Shown: piece by piece, positions 8,914 to 17,866 of the stretch | Layout: every line of letters starts with the position of its first letter | Numbering within the stretch: the stretch's first letter is position 1 | Assembly: GCA_031425155.1 (NCBI GenBank) | Contig: JANPIV010000041.1 | Coordinates: 1-64,000 of the forward strand | Source: M3007 sp031425155 | Lineage (GTDB): Bacteria; Bacteroidota; Bacteroidia; Chitinophagales; Saprospiraceae | Direction of reading: 5' to 3' | Length of the DNA stretch: 64,000 bases | Translations under genes and position numbers: made by a program | The notes under the pieces: model-generated | The model's input: only the letters and a program-made list of their open reading frames with translations | What the model was told of the DNA's origin: nothing | Database searches by the model: none

Positions 8914-9231
8914 CTATTTAGTCGGCACCTTTGGAGCCGACACCTTCCTCTGGGTCGGTTGTGCGACCTTCAGAGAGGTATTTTTTTGCGCTTCCTGTTT
9001 TAGCTTGGATGCCTGCTGCGCCTGATTACTTTTTTCCAGGCTGGCCTGAACCTTCTCTACTCTCTTTGTCTGGTTCTCCTCCCATTTCTCACGGTTGAAA
9101 TCTTCCTGCACCGGATTGATGGTGATAGATTCACTAGTCTTGCTTTGAATGGTCGCGCTTCCATTGCCTCCGATCAAATGAGCATTCCGTAACCCTGTCG
9201 ACCGCGACGGGGTTTTTCTTTTCTTCGCCAT
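8914..9231 (-). CDS. Small basic coiled-coil protein of the mobile element
   Basis: A 105-residue highly basic protein starting MAKKRKTPSRSTG, with a predicted helical middle (EKWEENQTKRVEKVQASLEK) and a Lys/Ala/Gln-rich tail. No family is recognized. It lies upstream of the Sel1 gene on the same strand and about 0.9 kb from the relaxase. A role as a DNA-binding accessory of transfer is possible but only a guess. Confidence 0.5.
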   Translation of the reverse strand: MAKKRKTPSRSTGLRNAHLIGGNGSATIQSKTSESITINPVQEDFNREKWEENQTKRVEKVQASLEKSNQAQQASKLKQEAQKNTSLKVAQPTQRKVSAPKVPTK

Positions 9232-9282
9232 AAAGGTGGTTTTTTACATGGTGATGATGTATAATATGAGAAGAGGGTAAAT

Positions 9283-9747
9283 ATGGCTGACATTTACAAA
9301 TACTTCTGCGAGCCAGGAGACAAAATAACCGACTTTTCATCGGCAATGCAGATAATCCGGGCAGAAAAATTAATCATTGATACCAAGTATCTCAAAGTTA
9401 TCGAAGCCGCCGAGAGAGGATATTGCACGGCCTGGATAGAACTCCAGGAAGGATTCAGAAAGGGCCAGAAGGGCCTGCCGCAGAATTATCGAATGGCCCG
9501 CTACTATAGCGATTTGATGATAAGGGCATGCAAGGAAGAGGCCGATAGCCAAGAACCCTTCCTTCTATTCGAGTCGTATCGGGCTGCTGGCTACCTGGAG
9601 ATGGATAATGGAAACCATGAGAGAGCCGCCTTGGAATTTGGAGAAGCAATCAAGTTAATGGTGAACCGGATTTCTCCCCAAGAATGGGACTTCAATATAC
9701 TTCATTTTCTACACCAGGCGATATTCCCGAACGAGCCGATTGGGTAA
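9283..9747 (+). CDS. Sel1/TPR-like repeat protein
   Basis: A 154-residue protein with a good ribosome binding site (agaagagggt before ATG). The middle contains a Sel1-like repeat pattern (EAAERGYCTAWIELQEGFRK, then GLPQNYRMARYYSDLMI) and a TPR-like helix pair (GNHERAALEFGEAIKLM). It resembles the Sel1-like protein at 8271-8681 in architecture, and both may bind partners of the transfer apparatus. Function is unknown. Confidence 0.65.
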   Translation: MADIYKYFCEPGDKITDFSSAMQIIRAEKLIIDTKYLKVIEAAERGYCTAWIELQEGFRKGQKGLPQNYRMARYYSDLMIRACKEEADSQEPFLLFESYRAAGYLEMDNGNHERAALEFGEAIKLMVNRISPQEWDFNILHFLHQAIFPNEPIG

Positions 9748-10106
9748 AAGCTGGTTAATTCAGCATCGGCAATTTCTCCGATAAAAGCCTACCTCCCACT
9801 CCTACCGGAGCACGACATTCGGTCTTAGAGTGGATGCATGGTTACCGGTAAAAATCATGGAACATCAGGAATCCCTTTGACCCTTTATTTCATACCTGCC
9901 AAGGTCGAGTAAGCCCCAGAAAATTAACCAGTCCTAAACTTTTTTCGCCTCTCCGAAAAATTTATTGAACCAGATAAAACCATATTACAACACACTGAAA
10001 CAGTGTGAATTATGCCACTTGCGCACAGGTTTGTTTGCTTATACATTTGCATTAGCACTGCTAAGGAGAGACGTCTGTATAAAATTATACTACCAAAAAC
10101 ACTGCT
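9748..10106. promoter_or_regulatory. Intergenic region upstream of relaxase; candidate oriT
   Basis: No gene is supported here. A perfect inverted repeat cacactg/cagtgtg with a 3-nt loop lies at 9991-9997/10001-10007, about 100 bases before the relaxase start. MobF relaxases usually act on an origin of transfer beside their own gene, with a hairpin next to the nick site, so this is a candidate oriT. No nick sequence can be assigned by eye. Confidence 0.35.
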
Positions 10107-12908
10107 ATGTTAAGAGTAATTGTAAACACTTCATCCGCCGGGGCAAAGTCATATTACGCCAATGGGCTGTCAAAAGATGACTACTATACCAAAGGTCAGG
10201 AGCAGGAAATTATTGGAAATTGGGGTGGCAAAGGCGCAACACTTCTGGGGCTAAAAGGTACGGTTGATCGAGAGCAATTTGCTGCACTTTGTGATAACCG
10301 AAACCCAGAAACCGGAGAACAACTTACTGCTAGAAATGATGAAAATAGACGAGTAGGTTATGACCTGAATTTCCATGCGCCTAAATCTGTTTCAATTTGC
10401 TATAGCTTAAATCAGGATGAAAATATCATGTCGGCTTTTCGGGATAGCGTTCGGGAAACGATGAGTGAACTTGAAAAAGATATGCAGGCGCGGGTTCGTG
10501 TCCTCGGCCAAAATGATAATCGCGACACCGGAAACCTGGTCTATGGCGAGTTCATCCACACGACTGCCCGACCGGTCAATGGGGTTCCTGACCCGCACCT
10601 CCACGCGCACTGCTTCACCTTCAACGCTACCTATGACGGGGTGGAAGATAAATGGAAAGCCGGTGAGTTCGGCACGATCAAGAAAGATGCCTCCTACTTC
10701 GAGGCTTATTTTCATTCCTCTTTTTCTGGCAGACTGGAGGATAAGGGGTACGGCATCGAGCGCACCGAGAAGGGCTGGGAAATTGCCGGGATTGAGCGGG
10801 GCACGGTTGAAAAATTTTCCAACCGCACCCAGGAGGTGGAAACTGTTGCCTCCGCCAAAGGCATAACCGATGCCAAGGCAAAATCGGAACTCGGGGCAAA
10901 AACCCGTAACCGCAAAACTGAAAACCTGACAATGGATGAGCTGCGCACCGAATGGAGCAACCGCCTGACCGATAAGGAAAGGTCGGTAATCGGAAAAGCA
11001 GGAAAAAACAGTTCCGGCGAGCGAGTGCCAGATATTAAGGTGGAAGCGGATAAAGCGGTAAACCTGGCACTGGAACATTGCCTGGAACGAAAGTCTGTCG
11101 CCGGTGAGCGGGAGGTGTTGCGGGACGCCATGCGACGCTCTTTCGGCGACTGCGCCCCTGGCGAGGTAATAAAGGCGTACGGGCTGAAAGAAAAAGAGAT
11201 TTTCAAGGCGAGTTCCAAAGATGGAACGGTTTTAACGACCAGAGAGGCGGTTCAGGAAGAACGCAAACTGGTTGAACTGGCCACCTCCGGCAAGGGAAAA
11301 CATACACCTATTAATAAGGTGTACGAAATTCAAAACGTGGCACTGAACAACGAGCAGAAACAGGCGGTAAATCATGCGCTGACCTCCAAGAATCGGGTTA
11401 TCATCATCGAAGGCGGAGCCGGAACCGGCAAAACTACTCTGATGAAGGAAATAAACGCCGGGGTGGAGCGTGCCGGGAAAAAAGTGTTTGCCTTTGCCCC
11501 GTCTGCGGAAGCCTCGCGCGGGGTGCTGCAAAGTGAAGGCTTTGCAAAAGCCGACACTGTGGCCAGGCTCCTGCTTGATAAGGATTTGCAGAAACAGTTG
11601 CAGGGAAATGTGCTCTGGGTGGATGAGGCGGGTTTGCTTGGCAACAAGCAAATGAACCGGGTGCTGGAAATCGCCCAGAACCAGAATGCACGGGTAATAC
11701 TTACCGGCGACACCCGCCAGCATTCCAGCGTCGAACGCGGGGATGCGCTCAGGATCATCACCGAGAAATCCAAAATCAAACCGGCACGAGTAACGGAGAT
11801 ACAGCGGCAAAGAAATCGCGCCGACTACAAGCAGGCCGTGAAGTTCATTTCCGAAGGGAAACACGAGCAAGCCCTTGAAAAACTCGACAACATGGGAGCC
11901 ATCCGGGAAATTGCTGACCAACACGAACGGATGAGCGCCCTGGCCACGGAATATGCGGCGGACGTGAAAGGGAAGAAATCGGTGCTTGTCGTAGCTCCCA
12001 CGCATATCGAAGGTGGGCAGGTCACCGCCCATATCCGGACAGCACTTAGGGAAGCAAAGGCTTTTGATGGAAACCCGCTCCTGAGCCATGAGGAAAAGAC
12101 CTTTACAATTCATAAGAACCTATCCCCCACGGAAGCACAGAAGCAGGACCCGACATTTTACCGGAACGGGCAGTCCGTTCAGTTTCATCAGAATGTAAAG
12201 GGTTTTGCTCGGGGAGGCCTCTTTGATGTCCTTGGCAAGGACGAACGTGGGAACATTCAGGTAAAGAACGGAAAGGGGGAGACTTCGACTTTGCCACTCC
12301 AGGAAGGGAAGAAATTTTCGGTTTTTGAAAATGCGGAAGTGAAGCTTAGCCAAGGTGACCGGATCAAGATCACCCAGAACGGTTTCAGTGAGAATAAGAA
12401 GCGAATGAACAACGGGAATATCCTGACCGTAACGGGGTTTGACAAGAAGGGCAACATCGTTGCCCATGCCGATGGAAGTAAGATTGCTGTTCATATCGGC
12501 AAGGATTACCGGAATCTTGCTTACGGATATTGTACCACCTCGCATTCCTCACAAGGGAAAACGGTAGACAAGGTTTTGATTGCCCAGAGTTCGTTTTCAG
12601 CAAGGGCGGCTTCCAAAGAGCAGTTTTATGTTTCCGTATCGCGGGGCAAGAATGACGTTACCATTTATACGGACAACAAGCAGGAGTTGCGGGAGGCGGT
12701 CGGGCGCAGTTCCGTCAGGACTACTGCGGCGGAAGTGGCACAAAGAGCCGAGCAGGAAAAGAGGCGGTTCGGAAAAGGCTTTCCTGCCAATGACAACCTG
12801 CCCGCTCAACAAAAATTGGTCAGCAGGCTTGCCACCCTGGCGAGAGTGCAGTATGAAAGAGCCAGGGTGATCACTCAAAATGTCAAACAAGTAATTGTAA
12901 GACGATAA
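10107..12908 (+). CDS. MobF family relaxase-helicase (TrwC/TraI-like)
   Basis: The 933-residue protein begins with the TrwC relaxase domain. Candidate catalytic tyrosines lie in KSYYANGLSKDDYYTKG (residues about 15-30), and the histidine triad is in DPHLHAHC near 163-170. An SF1B helicase domain follows, with Walker A GGAGTGKTT near 436 and a VDEAG Walker B near 505. It nicks and unwinds plasmid DNA for conjugative transfer. The length is close to TrwC of R388 (966 residues). Its stop overlaps the start of the next gene by one base. Confidence 0.92.
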   Translation: MLRVIVNTSSAGAKSYYANGLSKDDYYTKGQEQEIIGNWGGKGATLLGLKGTVDREQFAALCDNRNPETGEQLTARNDENRRVGYDLNFHAPKSVSICYSLNQDENIMSAFRDSVRETMSELEKDMQARVRVLGQNDNRDTGNLVYGEFIHTTARPVNGVPDPHLHAHCFTFNATYDGVEDKWKAGEFGTIKKDASYFEAYFHSSFSGRLEDKGYGIERTEKGWEIAGIERGTVEKFSNRTQEVETVASAKGITDAKAKSELGAKTRNRKTENLTMDELRTEWSNRLTDKERSVIGKAGKNSSGERVPDIKVEADKAVNLALEHCLERKSVAGEREVLRDAMRRSFGDCAPGEVIKAYGLKEKEIFKASSKDGTVLTTREAVQEERKLVELATSGKGKHTPINKVYEIQNVALNNEQKQAVNHALTSKNRVIIIEGGAGTGKTTLMKEINAGVERAGKKVFAFAPSAEASRGVLQSEGFAKADTVARLLLDKDLQKQLQGNVLWVDEAGLLGNKQMNRVLEIAQNQNARVILTGDTRQHSSVERGDALRIITEKSKIKPARVTEIQRQRNRADYKQAVKFISEGKHEQALEKLDNMGAIREIADQHERMSALATEYAADVKGKKSVLVVAPTHIEGGQVTAHIRTALREAKAFDGNPLLSHEEKTFTIHKNLSPTEAQKQDPTFYRNGQSVQFHQNVKGFARGGLFDVLGKDERGNIQVKNGKGETSTLPLQEGKKFSVFENAEVKLSQGDRIKITQNGFSENKKRMNNGNILTVTGFDKKGNIVAHADGSKIAVHIGKDYRNLAYGYCTTSHSSQGKTVDKVLIAQSSFSARAASKEQFYVSVSRGKNDVTIYTDNKQELREAVGRSSVRTTAAEVAQRAEQEKRRFGKGFPANDNLPAQQKLVSRLATLARVQYERARVITQNVKQVIVRR

Positions 12909-13288
12909 TGAACCAGCCATCGAAATCTTCCTTCGTTGATAAACTCCGCGCTCAGACCGAGCAGGCGGAAGAAGAGGGCAAATATTTTGGGTTTGACCGG
13001 CAGGAAAACGGACGCGCCCTGATGTTTGAACTTCGCACCCGTGACGGCAGGCGTTCCGCCCTGCCCTATTCCTATGTGACCCGCGCAGATTTTAATCCTG
13101 ATAAAGGGATTGAGATTTTTGTCTCAAACGTGGTGGTGCTGGTGAAAGGTCGGGGACTAGATGTGGTGTTTCCTTATCTGCTCCAGAATCGCTTAACTTG
13201 GATGAAGGAAGATAGTTCTGGTATGGATACCGAAGAGGAGACAGTTTTTGTAGAAGAGATTGAGGTCAAGGAGCGTGGAGAAGACTGA
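12908..13288 (+). CDS. Uncharacterized protein coupled to relaxase
   Basis: A 126-residue soluble protein whose ATG shares one base with the relaxase stop codon (TAATG), so it is translationally coupled. It contains a beta-rich segment (RALMFELRTRDGRRSALPYS) and an acidic C-terminus. No family is recognized with certainty. Co-translation with the relaxase suggests a role in transfer or replication, which is inference. Confidence 0.6.
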   Translation: MNQPSKSSFVDKLRAQTEQAEEEGKYFGFDRQENGRALMFELRTRDGRRSALPYSYVTRADFNPDKGIEIFVSNVVVLVKGRGLDVVFPYLLQNRLTWMKEDSSGMDTEEETVFVEEIEVKERGED

Positions 13289-13318
13289 TTTGTAGTAGAC
13301 GAGACTTGATCTGACAAT

Positions 13319-13341
13319 GGCTCCAAAGAATCTTTGAAGCC
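13319..13341. terminator. Hairpin between convergent genes
   Basis: A 10-bp stem with one mismatch (ggctccaaag at 13319-13328 and ctttgaagcc at 13332-13341) lies between the relaxase operon (plus) and ssb (minus). It could end both transcripts, though the T-run is short. Confidence 0.4.
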
Positions 13342-13352
13342 ACTTTTCACTA

Positions 13353-13751
13353 TTAAGCAGCTTGGCTTGCCGCATCAATGTCTTCTAATGAAAGTTCATC
13401 CTGTCGATGGTACTCAACCTTTTCGACGTAATTAGCGACAATGCTTGCCTGGCGTTTTGTATTGCCTTCTTCATCTTTGAATGGTTTGTAGCCGAGCGAA
13501 CCCGTTAGCGTAACGGCATCACCTTTTTTGAGGTCTCGGGCAAAATGGGCGGCTTGGGCGCGAAAAACCAGTACGTCATGCCAGACGGTTGCCTTATCCT
13601 TCCATTTTATTTCTCCGGTTTTTTCATCTTTCACCGGGTAAGTGTCGGTGGTTGCAATGCGAAGCGCGATGAAGGTTTTATCATTTTTAGTGATGGATTT
13701 GGCATCAGCACCTAAATACCCGGTCAGTTCGATTTTGCAGTTGGTAGCCAT
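13353..13751 (-). CDS. ssb: Single-stranded DNA-binding protein (plasmid type)
   Basis: This 132-residue protein has an OB-fold of the SSB type: NKIELTGYLG-like first strand (NCKIELTGYLGADAK), a WHDVLVFRAQAAHFARDLKKGDAV core and a GSLGYKPF strand. The C-terminus lacks the acidic DDDIPF-type tip of chromosomal SSB, ending instead in DIDAASQAA. It would coat single-stranded DNA during transfer and replication of the element. The neighbours (toprim primase, ParA) support a replication module. Confidence 0.88.
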   Translation of the reverse strand: MATNCKIELTGYLGADAKSITKNDKTFIALRIATTDTYPVKDEKTGEIKWKDKATVWHDVLVFRAQAAHFARDLKKGDAVTLTGSLGYKPFKDEEGNTKRQASIVANYVEKVEYHRQDELSLEDIDAASQAA

Positions 13752-13805
13752 AATCTTTCTCCTTTGATTTGTTGAGTTTAAAAGAGGGGATTTCTCCCTC
13801 TCATA

Positions 13806-14102
13806 TCATTTAAGCCCGAGTCTTTCAAGGGCTTCTTTGGAAAGTTCGTCTTTGAAACCTTCTTCCCCGGTCTCAAAATCGGTGTAGAAACTTTCAAGTT
13901 TATCGCCGTTCATCATGGCAACCTGGAAATCAGAGTTTGTCAGGAAGACATTGCCTGAATAAGTATTCATAATGATGGAAACCTCATCTTCATAGAAATC
14001 TTCCGGTAAACTCTGCTCATTCCAGGCTCTCAAAAGTTGTTCGGCCAGTTTTCTTTCCCTGTATCCGAATTTTGCGAAATCGCTGGTTAAGATGTCTTTC
14101 AT
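13806..14102 (-). CDS. Uncharacterized small protein of the replication module
   Basis: A 98-residue acidic protein (YRERKLAEQLLRAWNEQSLP near the N-terminus) between ssb and the toprim primase gene on the same strand. Such small acidic proteins are often seen in Bacteroidota plasmid modules, but I cannot name a family. A hairpin lies just upstream at 14128-14155. Confidence 0.55.
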   Translation of the reverse strand: MKDILTSDFAKFGYRERKLAEQLLRAWNEQSLPEDFYEDEVSIIMNTYSGNVFLTNSDFQVAMMNGDKLESFYTDFETGEEGFKDELSKEALERLGLK

Positions 14103-14474
14103 TTTGTCCTCTTTGGTTGATTATTAAGGTAACGCCACTAAAAAGTGCCGTTACCCTTCTGCCCATCCGGCGAGGAATGAAGAAAAAGCGCAAGCGTACG
14201 AAATGACTAATTGGGGGTGTGAGTGTCACCGGCGCGGCTGATTGAGCGGAGCGAAAACAGATGCAAGGGAAAGCGGAGGGGAATCGCCCGGTCTGCACGG
14301 AACCCAAAGGGTGTAGGAAGATTGGGGAAACCGCTTGACACGAACGGGGGCGAAGTCCTAATCTGTCGTGCTTGACGGTGCTTGCTGGCTAAAAGAAAAA
14401 GCCTTTTTGTAATTGTAGGCGACCTACCAGAAAGTAGGTGGGAAAATAGCCATTTGGCTAAATGCGCAAATAGC
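14103..14474. other. Intergenic region with hairpin and par-type repeats
   Basis: No gene is supported in these 370 bases. At 14128-14155 lies a long stem, ggtaacgccact pairing with agtgccgttacc with one C-C mismatch and an AAAA loop. Near 14452-14500 there are copies of the catttgagcaa-type motif that is also found around parA. The hairpin could act as a single-strand origin or regulatory RNA element. Confidence 0.4.
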
Positions 14475-15392
14475 CTATTGATCATTTGAGCAATTGCGCC
14501 TTTGCTCTTGTTGTTGAAGGAACTCATTTAAGTCTTTAAATTCCTGGTAGTTACCACGATTATCAAGGAATTTGCTTTCAAATTCTGATTTGAGTTTTTC
14601 CGTCACTTCTTCTCCAGTCTTGTCATTATCAAGAAAGCCAATGATCCTTTTGTAACCTTTCTCTTGTATAAATTTTATGGCTTTCTCGACGTATTTTGCG
14701 GTATTCAGAATAAGTGCATCGGCAGAAAATGCGCTGGTAGATTCGAGCGTGAGTTTTGAAAGAAAATCCAGGAATCCTTCAAAAACATATAATTCTTCCC
14801 CTGCCCCGTTGCCCGGAATAAGGCTCATGTTTTTGGTGCCGAGAGAGCTTTTGAAAAACGGATTGCGGATTTCATAGCCGCCAGACATATTTTCAAAACC
14901 GACCGCGAAGTAGCCCCTGCCATTTTCCCGGTTAGTGAAATGAACCTCCTTCAGGTATTTACCGGCGATTTCAGCATTTATCCCACGCTCCTGGGTGATA
15001 TAGGCTACCAGTGAATCAGCACTGGCTCCAAAAGGCATTATGCGGTCTGTAAGAAAACTCTCCTGTTTAGGTGATGCCGGAGTTCTGACATTTCTCACGG
15101 TAACCGCAGGTGTGGTGAAGCCTTTTCCAAACATCTGATCAAGAAATTCAAGTGCTCCTTTTACATTGGTATGCTGATGCCGGATCACAAAATCCAAGGC
15201 ATTTCCGCCGATGTCCCCGAAATCATTCCAGACGTTTTTACGTATATTGACAAACAGACTCGGCTCTTTCTCTTCCCGAAATGGCGATATATAAGCCAGT
15301 TCCTCGCCACCCTTAAAGGTCTTGACCGGCTGAAAACCAAGCCGCGCCAGTATTTCTCTCAACGGTATTTTTTTAGCCTGTGCCGTGTTCAT
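14475..15392 (-). CDS. Toprim domain DNA primase-like protein
   Basis: The 305-residue protein begins with a CHC2-zinc-finger-like primase region that lacks the usual cysteines (LAYISPFREEKEPSLFVNIRK, then WNDFGDIGGNALDFVI). A toprim domain follows at residues about 195-290 with YVFEGFLDFLS and GFLDNDKTGEE, which carry the conserved acidic residues. Proteins of this kind are typical of Bacteroidota mobilizable elements and probably prime replication of the transferred strand. The gene is transcribed in the same direction as parA and the RHH gene. Confidence 0.8.
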   Translation of the reverse strand: MNTAQAKKIPLREILARLGFQPVKTFKGGEELAYISPFREEKEPSLFVNIRKNVWNDFGDIGGNALDFVIRHQHTNVKGALEFLDQMFGKGFTTPAVTVRNVRTPASPKQESFLTDRIMPFGASADSLVAYITQERGINAEIAGKYLKEVHFTNRENGRGYFAVGFENMSGGYEIRNPFFKSSLGTKNMSLIPGNGAGEELYVFEGFLDFLSKLTLESTSAFSADALILNTAKYVEKAIKFIQEKGYKRIIGFLDNDKTGEEVTEKLKSEFESKFLDNRGNYQEFKDLNEFLQQQEQRRNCSNDQ

Positions 15393-15432
15393 TTAGCCAT
15401 TTACTTATTTGCTCTTTTGAGCAATAGAGCAT

Positions 15433-15723
15433 TTACGCAATATCATTTTTGACATCTTGTTCGATTAGTCGGATAACATAGGCCAAAAGCGACTCATCCA
15501 AAATCGTAGCCTTCGTTTTTGCTTTAATATAGAGGTCCATAGGAGCGTTCACGGAAATTTTAATTTTTCTCATAGCCGGTACCGGCATTGATTTATTATC
15601 TATAATTTTATTAGGCTCGTGAATTTTGCTGGTGATAGCATCGATCTCAGCAACAGAAGGTTTCCTGGACAGCGGTTTGGTGATGATAAGATCAGTGATT
15701 GATCTTTTTTCGGGTTTTGTCAT
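15433..15723 (-). CDS. Ribbon-helix-helix-like partition partner (ParG-like)
   Basis: A 96-residue protein with a flexible basic N-terminus and a C-terminal stretch (KIKISVNAPMDLYIKAKTKA, then ESLLAYVIRLIEQDV) that fits a ribbon-helix-helix fold. Its start overlaps the end of parA by 32 bases. In ParA/ParG systems the small RHH protein binds the centromere repeats and represses the operon. Palindromic repeats at both ends of the pair fit this. The RHH call is by pattern and not certain. Confidence 0.6.
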   Translation of the reverse strand: MTKPEKRSITDLIITKPLSRKPSVAEIDAITSKIHEPNKIIDNKSMPVPAMRKIKISVNAPMDLYIKAKTKATILDESLLAYVIRLIEQDVKNDIA

Positions 15724-16393
15724 GTTTACTCCAGTTAGGGGTTAGGGTTTTCATTATTGCTTCGAGCTCCTGGCATAATTTGATGACCTCCTCTTTGGCC
15801 CGTTCATCTTCCCATTCGTAGGCGGTGAGCCCGTATTTACTGGCGCGGCGGTGGGCGACCCTATCCCCAAGGGTAGATTTAAGCGGCTCTATGCCGTATT
15901 CGCCGAATAATTTTAAAGCCGACTGCACCTCTTTGTCCTCGTTGTTGCGACCGTTGAATTTGTTAAGCACCAAAAAGGCGGGGATGTTGTCCCGGTGGAT
16001 TTTTACTTCCTCATAGCGATTAAGGAACCGTTCAAAGGATTTGAGGTCATCGATACTTGGAGTGATCGGGATCAGGAGGATGTCGCATATTAAAATGGTA
16101 CGGGTAGCGACCTGGTCAATCTGCGGCACCCCATCGATGATGATCATATTGTAGCCATCACGGCTATGCGTTTCAACATCTTTGGGTAATGCCTGGACGG
16201 TGCTCATCGGGAAGACCGGAATACGCCGCGCTGCATCGTCCCTTCTTTCCTGCCAGTCGCAGGTTGTTCTTTGCTCAAGGTCCGTATCGATGATGCAGGT
16301 TTTTGCACCCCGTTCGTTAAAATAAGCGGCCAGATTCCGTGCAATAGTGGACTTGCCTACTCCTCCCTTTAAATTGGTTACCGCAATGATCAT
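15692..16393 (-). CDS. parA: ParA family partition ATPase
   Basis: The 233-residue protein starts with the deviant Walker A motif KGGVGKST at residues 9-16 and has the IIDGVPQID Walker B-like segment and PITPSIDDLKSF. I chose the ATG at 16393 because MIIAVTNLKGGVGKST is the usual ParA start; an upstream ATG at 16441 would add 16 unlikely residues. It would segregate the element by ATP-driven movement of the partition complex. The RHH partner gene overlaps its 3' end. Confidence 0.9.
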   Translation of the reverse strand: MIIAVTNLKGGVGKSTIARNLAAYFNERGAKTCIIDTDLEQRTTCDWQERRDDAARRIPVFPMSTVQALPKDVETHSRDGYNMIIIDGVPQIDQVATRTILICDILLIPITPSIDDLKSFERFLNRYEEVKIHRDNIPAFLVLNKFNGRNNEDKEVQSALKLFGEYGIEPLKSTLGDRVAHRRASKYGLTAYEWEDERAKEEVIKLCQELEAIMKTLTPNWSKHDKTRKKINH

Positions 16394-16520
16394 AAATTCC
16401 AACTTTTTCCTAGCAATACAGGGCATTGCGCATTTGCGCAAACAAGCATTTGAGCAAATGACTAATAATTATTTAGTTATTTCTACATAAGAACATTTGC
16501 GCAACAGCGCATCTTTCTTT
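16394..16520. promoter_or_regulatory. Candidate centromere/operator repeats upstream of parA
   Basis: The region holds three related dyad motifs: gcatttgcgcaaa at about 16430-16442, gcatttgagcaaatg at 16446-16460 and acatttgcgcaac at 16493-16505. Related copies (catttgagcaa, ttttgagcaa) lie near 14490 and 15415. ParA/RHH partition systems use such repeats as centromere and operator. Confidence 0.5.
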
Positions 16521-16672
16521 CAGCCAGTAAATTCTTCGACTTAAAGATTTGTGAGCGAAGCGCATTCCTTTTAAGGCAATGCCAAAGGCATTGGGCGAAG
16601 CGAACAAAGTGAGCGGAGGGCAGGGGTGTTTGCTTAAAGGTTTTATAGTTTATTGGTATATATAGGGTTGTC

Positions 16673-16932
16673 TACCAAACTTCACGCGGTTTTGATACCA
16701 AACTGCACGTAAAACCCTACCAAACTGCACGGACTTTATATACCAAACTTCACGTGGCAAAGGCATTAAAACTCGCATTATACCAAACTTCACGCATTGA
16801 TTTTGACGAATCTACCAAACTACACGTGCCCATGCTGATTTTCATACCAAACTTCACGGTCTTTTTGAAGAAATCTACCAAACTGCACGAGCAAATTTGG
16901 ATGAGTTTTATAAAAACATACCAAACTGCACG
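16673..16932. repeat. Iteron array, nine copies of TACCAAACTKCACG
   Basis: Nine 14-bp direct repeats start at 16673, 16696, 16718, 16741, 16781, 16813, 16845, 16876 and 16919. Eight are TACCAAACTTCACG or TACCAAACTGCACG; the one at 16813 has TACACG. Start-to-start distances of 22-23, 31-32 and 40-43 bp are close to two, three and four helical turns, so bound Rep proteins would sit on one DNA face. The array lies directly downstream of the rep gene and is the likely vegetative origin. Confidence 0.9.
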
Positions 16933-16954
16933 TACATAAATCCGGGATTGGCTA

Positions 16955-17866
16955 TTATCCCAAAGCAATAATCGTTTTCTTTTCTATCGGGGAAGGGGAA
17001 TGATGTAGCGAGAAACCTTCGTTTTTGACTTCATAAATTCCGGCCTGTGGATATTGTGATCTGGCTAATGCCAATGTCTTGCGGAAAATCTGCTTGAATT
17101 TATACATCTGGCTATATCCCCTTCCGAACTGCTCTTTTATGGCCTGCCAGGTGAGAAACTGGGGCTCGGCAGGGTTGATCCGGTGCAGTCTTTGTACCAG
17201 CCAGGCGTAAATATCGAGTGCCATAGCACTGTGGGATAAGGCAGCCAGCGCCCGCTCGTCAAGCGGAATGGCATGGTTTATCAGGCTGTTGAAATAGTCG
17301 TCGGTAAGTTGAATATTGCTCGGCCAAAGCACCCGCTGTTTCTCGTCCTTGGGAAACCATATGTCGAATGCCTTGACGATTTTTAGATCGACCTGCCTGC
17401 CCTTTTCATTATCCGCATAGCCCAGACTCAGCGTGGAAGTGCTGAGTTTTCTCAGCTGGTTTTTGACTTCGTTGATGGTCCTGCCGTCCAGGTTTAGCCC
17501 GATACACTTAATGAACGCGCTCATGCTGTCCTCGACGTTTACCGATTTGGACTGGGTTCTGATCGCCTCGCTGTTGATATGGGCAAGAATGAGGCGGGCT
17601 TTTGGGCCGTAGGGCAGGCCGATAAACTCAAAGTCATCTTTTTCAGGGTTGAATATTTCACCGGCCTGGATGGCAAGGCTTACATTCCCCTGTTTTTGCT
17701 TCCAGATTCGGACATCCGGGCCGGGGTTTCGGTAAGGGAGGAAAGTCTGGCAGAGTACACTGTGCTGAAAGACGGCATCCTTGATCGTACCTTTTTTCAG
17801 CACCAGCTGAAAGGCAGAATCCTGTACGCGCTTCTCAATATGGGTTACATCTGACATTTGCCGCAA
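16955..17866 (-). CDS. Plasmid replication initiator, RepA (RepA_C-type) family
   Basis: This 303-residue protein carries the typical segment GLPYGPKARLILAHINSEAI followed by SVNVEDSMSAFIKCIGL, the hallmark of RepA_C-type plasmid initiators known mainly from Proteobacteria. The C-terminal half has helical DNA-binding character (LDIYAWLVQRLHRI, then WQAIKEQFGRGYSQMYKFKQ). It would bind the nine iterons placed just past its stop codon. The start could be 17866 or the second Met at 17857. Together with parA it shows that the element was or is a replicating plasmid. Confidence 0.85.
   Translation of the reverse strand: MRQMSDVTHIEKRVQDSAFQLVLKKGTIKDAVFQHSVLCQTFLPYRNPGPDVRIWKQKQGNVSLAIQAGEIFNPEKDDFEFIGLPYGPKARLILAHINSEAIRTQSKSVNVEDSMSAFIKCIGLNLDGRTINEVKNQLRKLSTSTLSLGYADNEKGRQVDLKIVKAFDIWFPKDEKQRVLWPSNIQLTDDYFNSLINHAIPLDERALAALSHSAMALDIYAWLVQRLHRINPAEPQFLTWQAIKEQFGRGYSQMYKFKQIFRKTLALARSQYPQAGIYEVKNEGFSLHHSPSPIEKKTIIALG

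Noticed and set aside
16673..16932. CRISPR array
   Set aside because: The repeats are 14 bp with spacers down to 8 bp and lie next to a rep gene; they are iterons.
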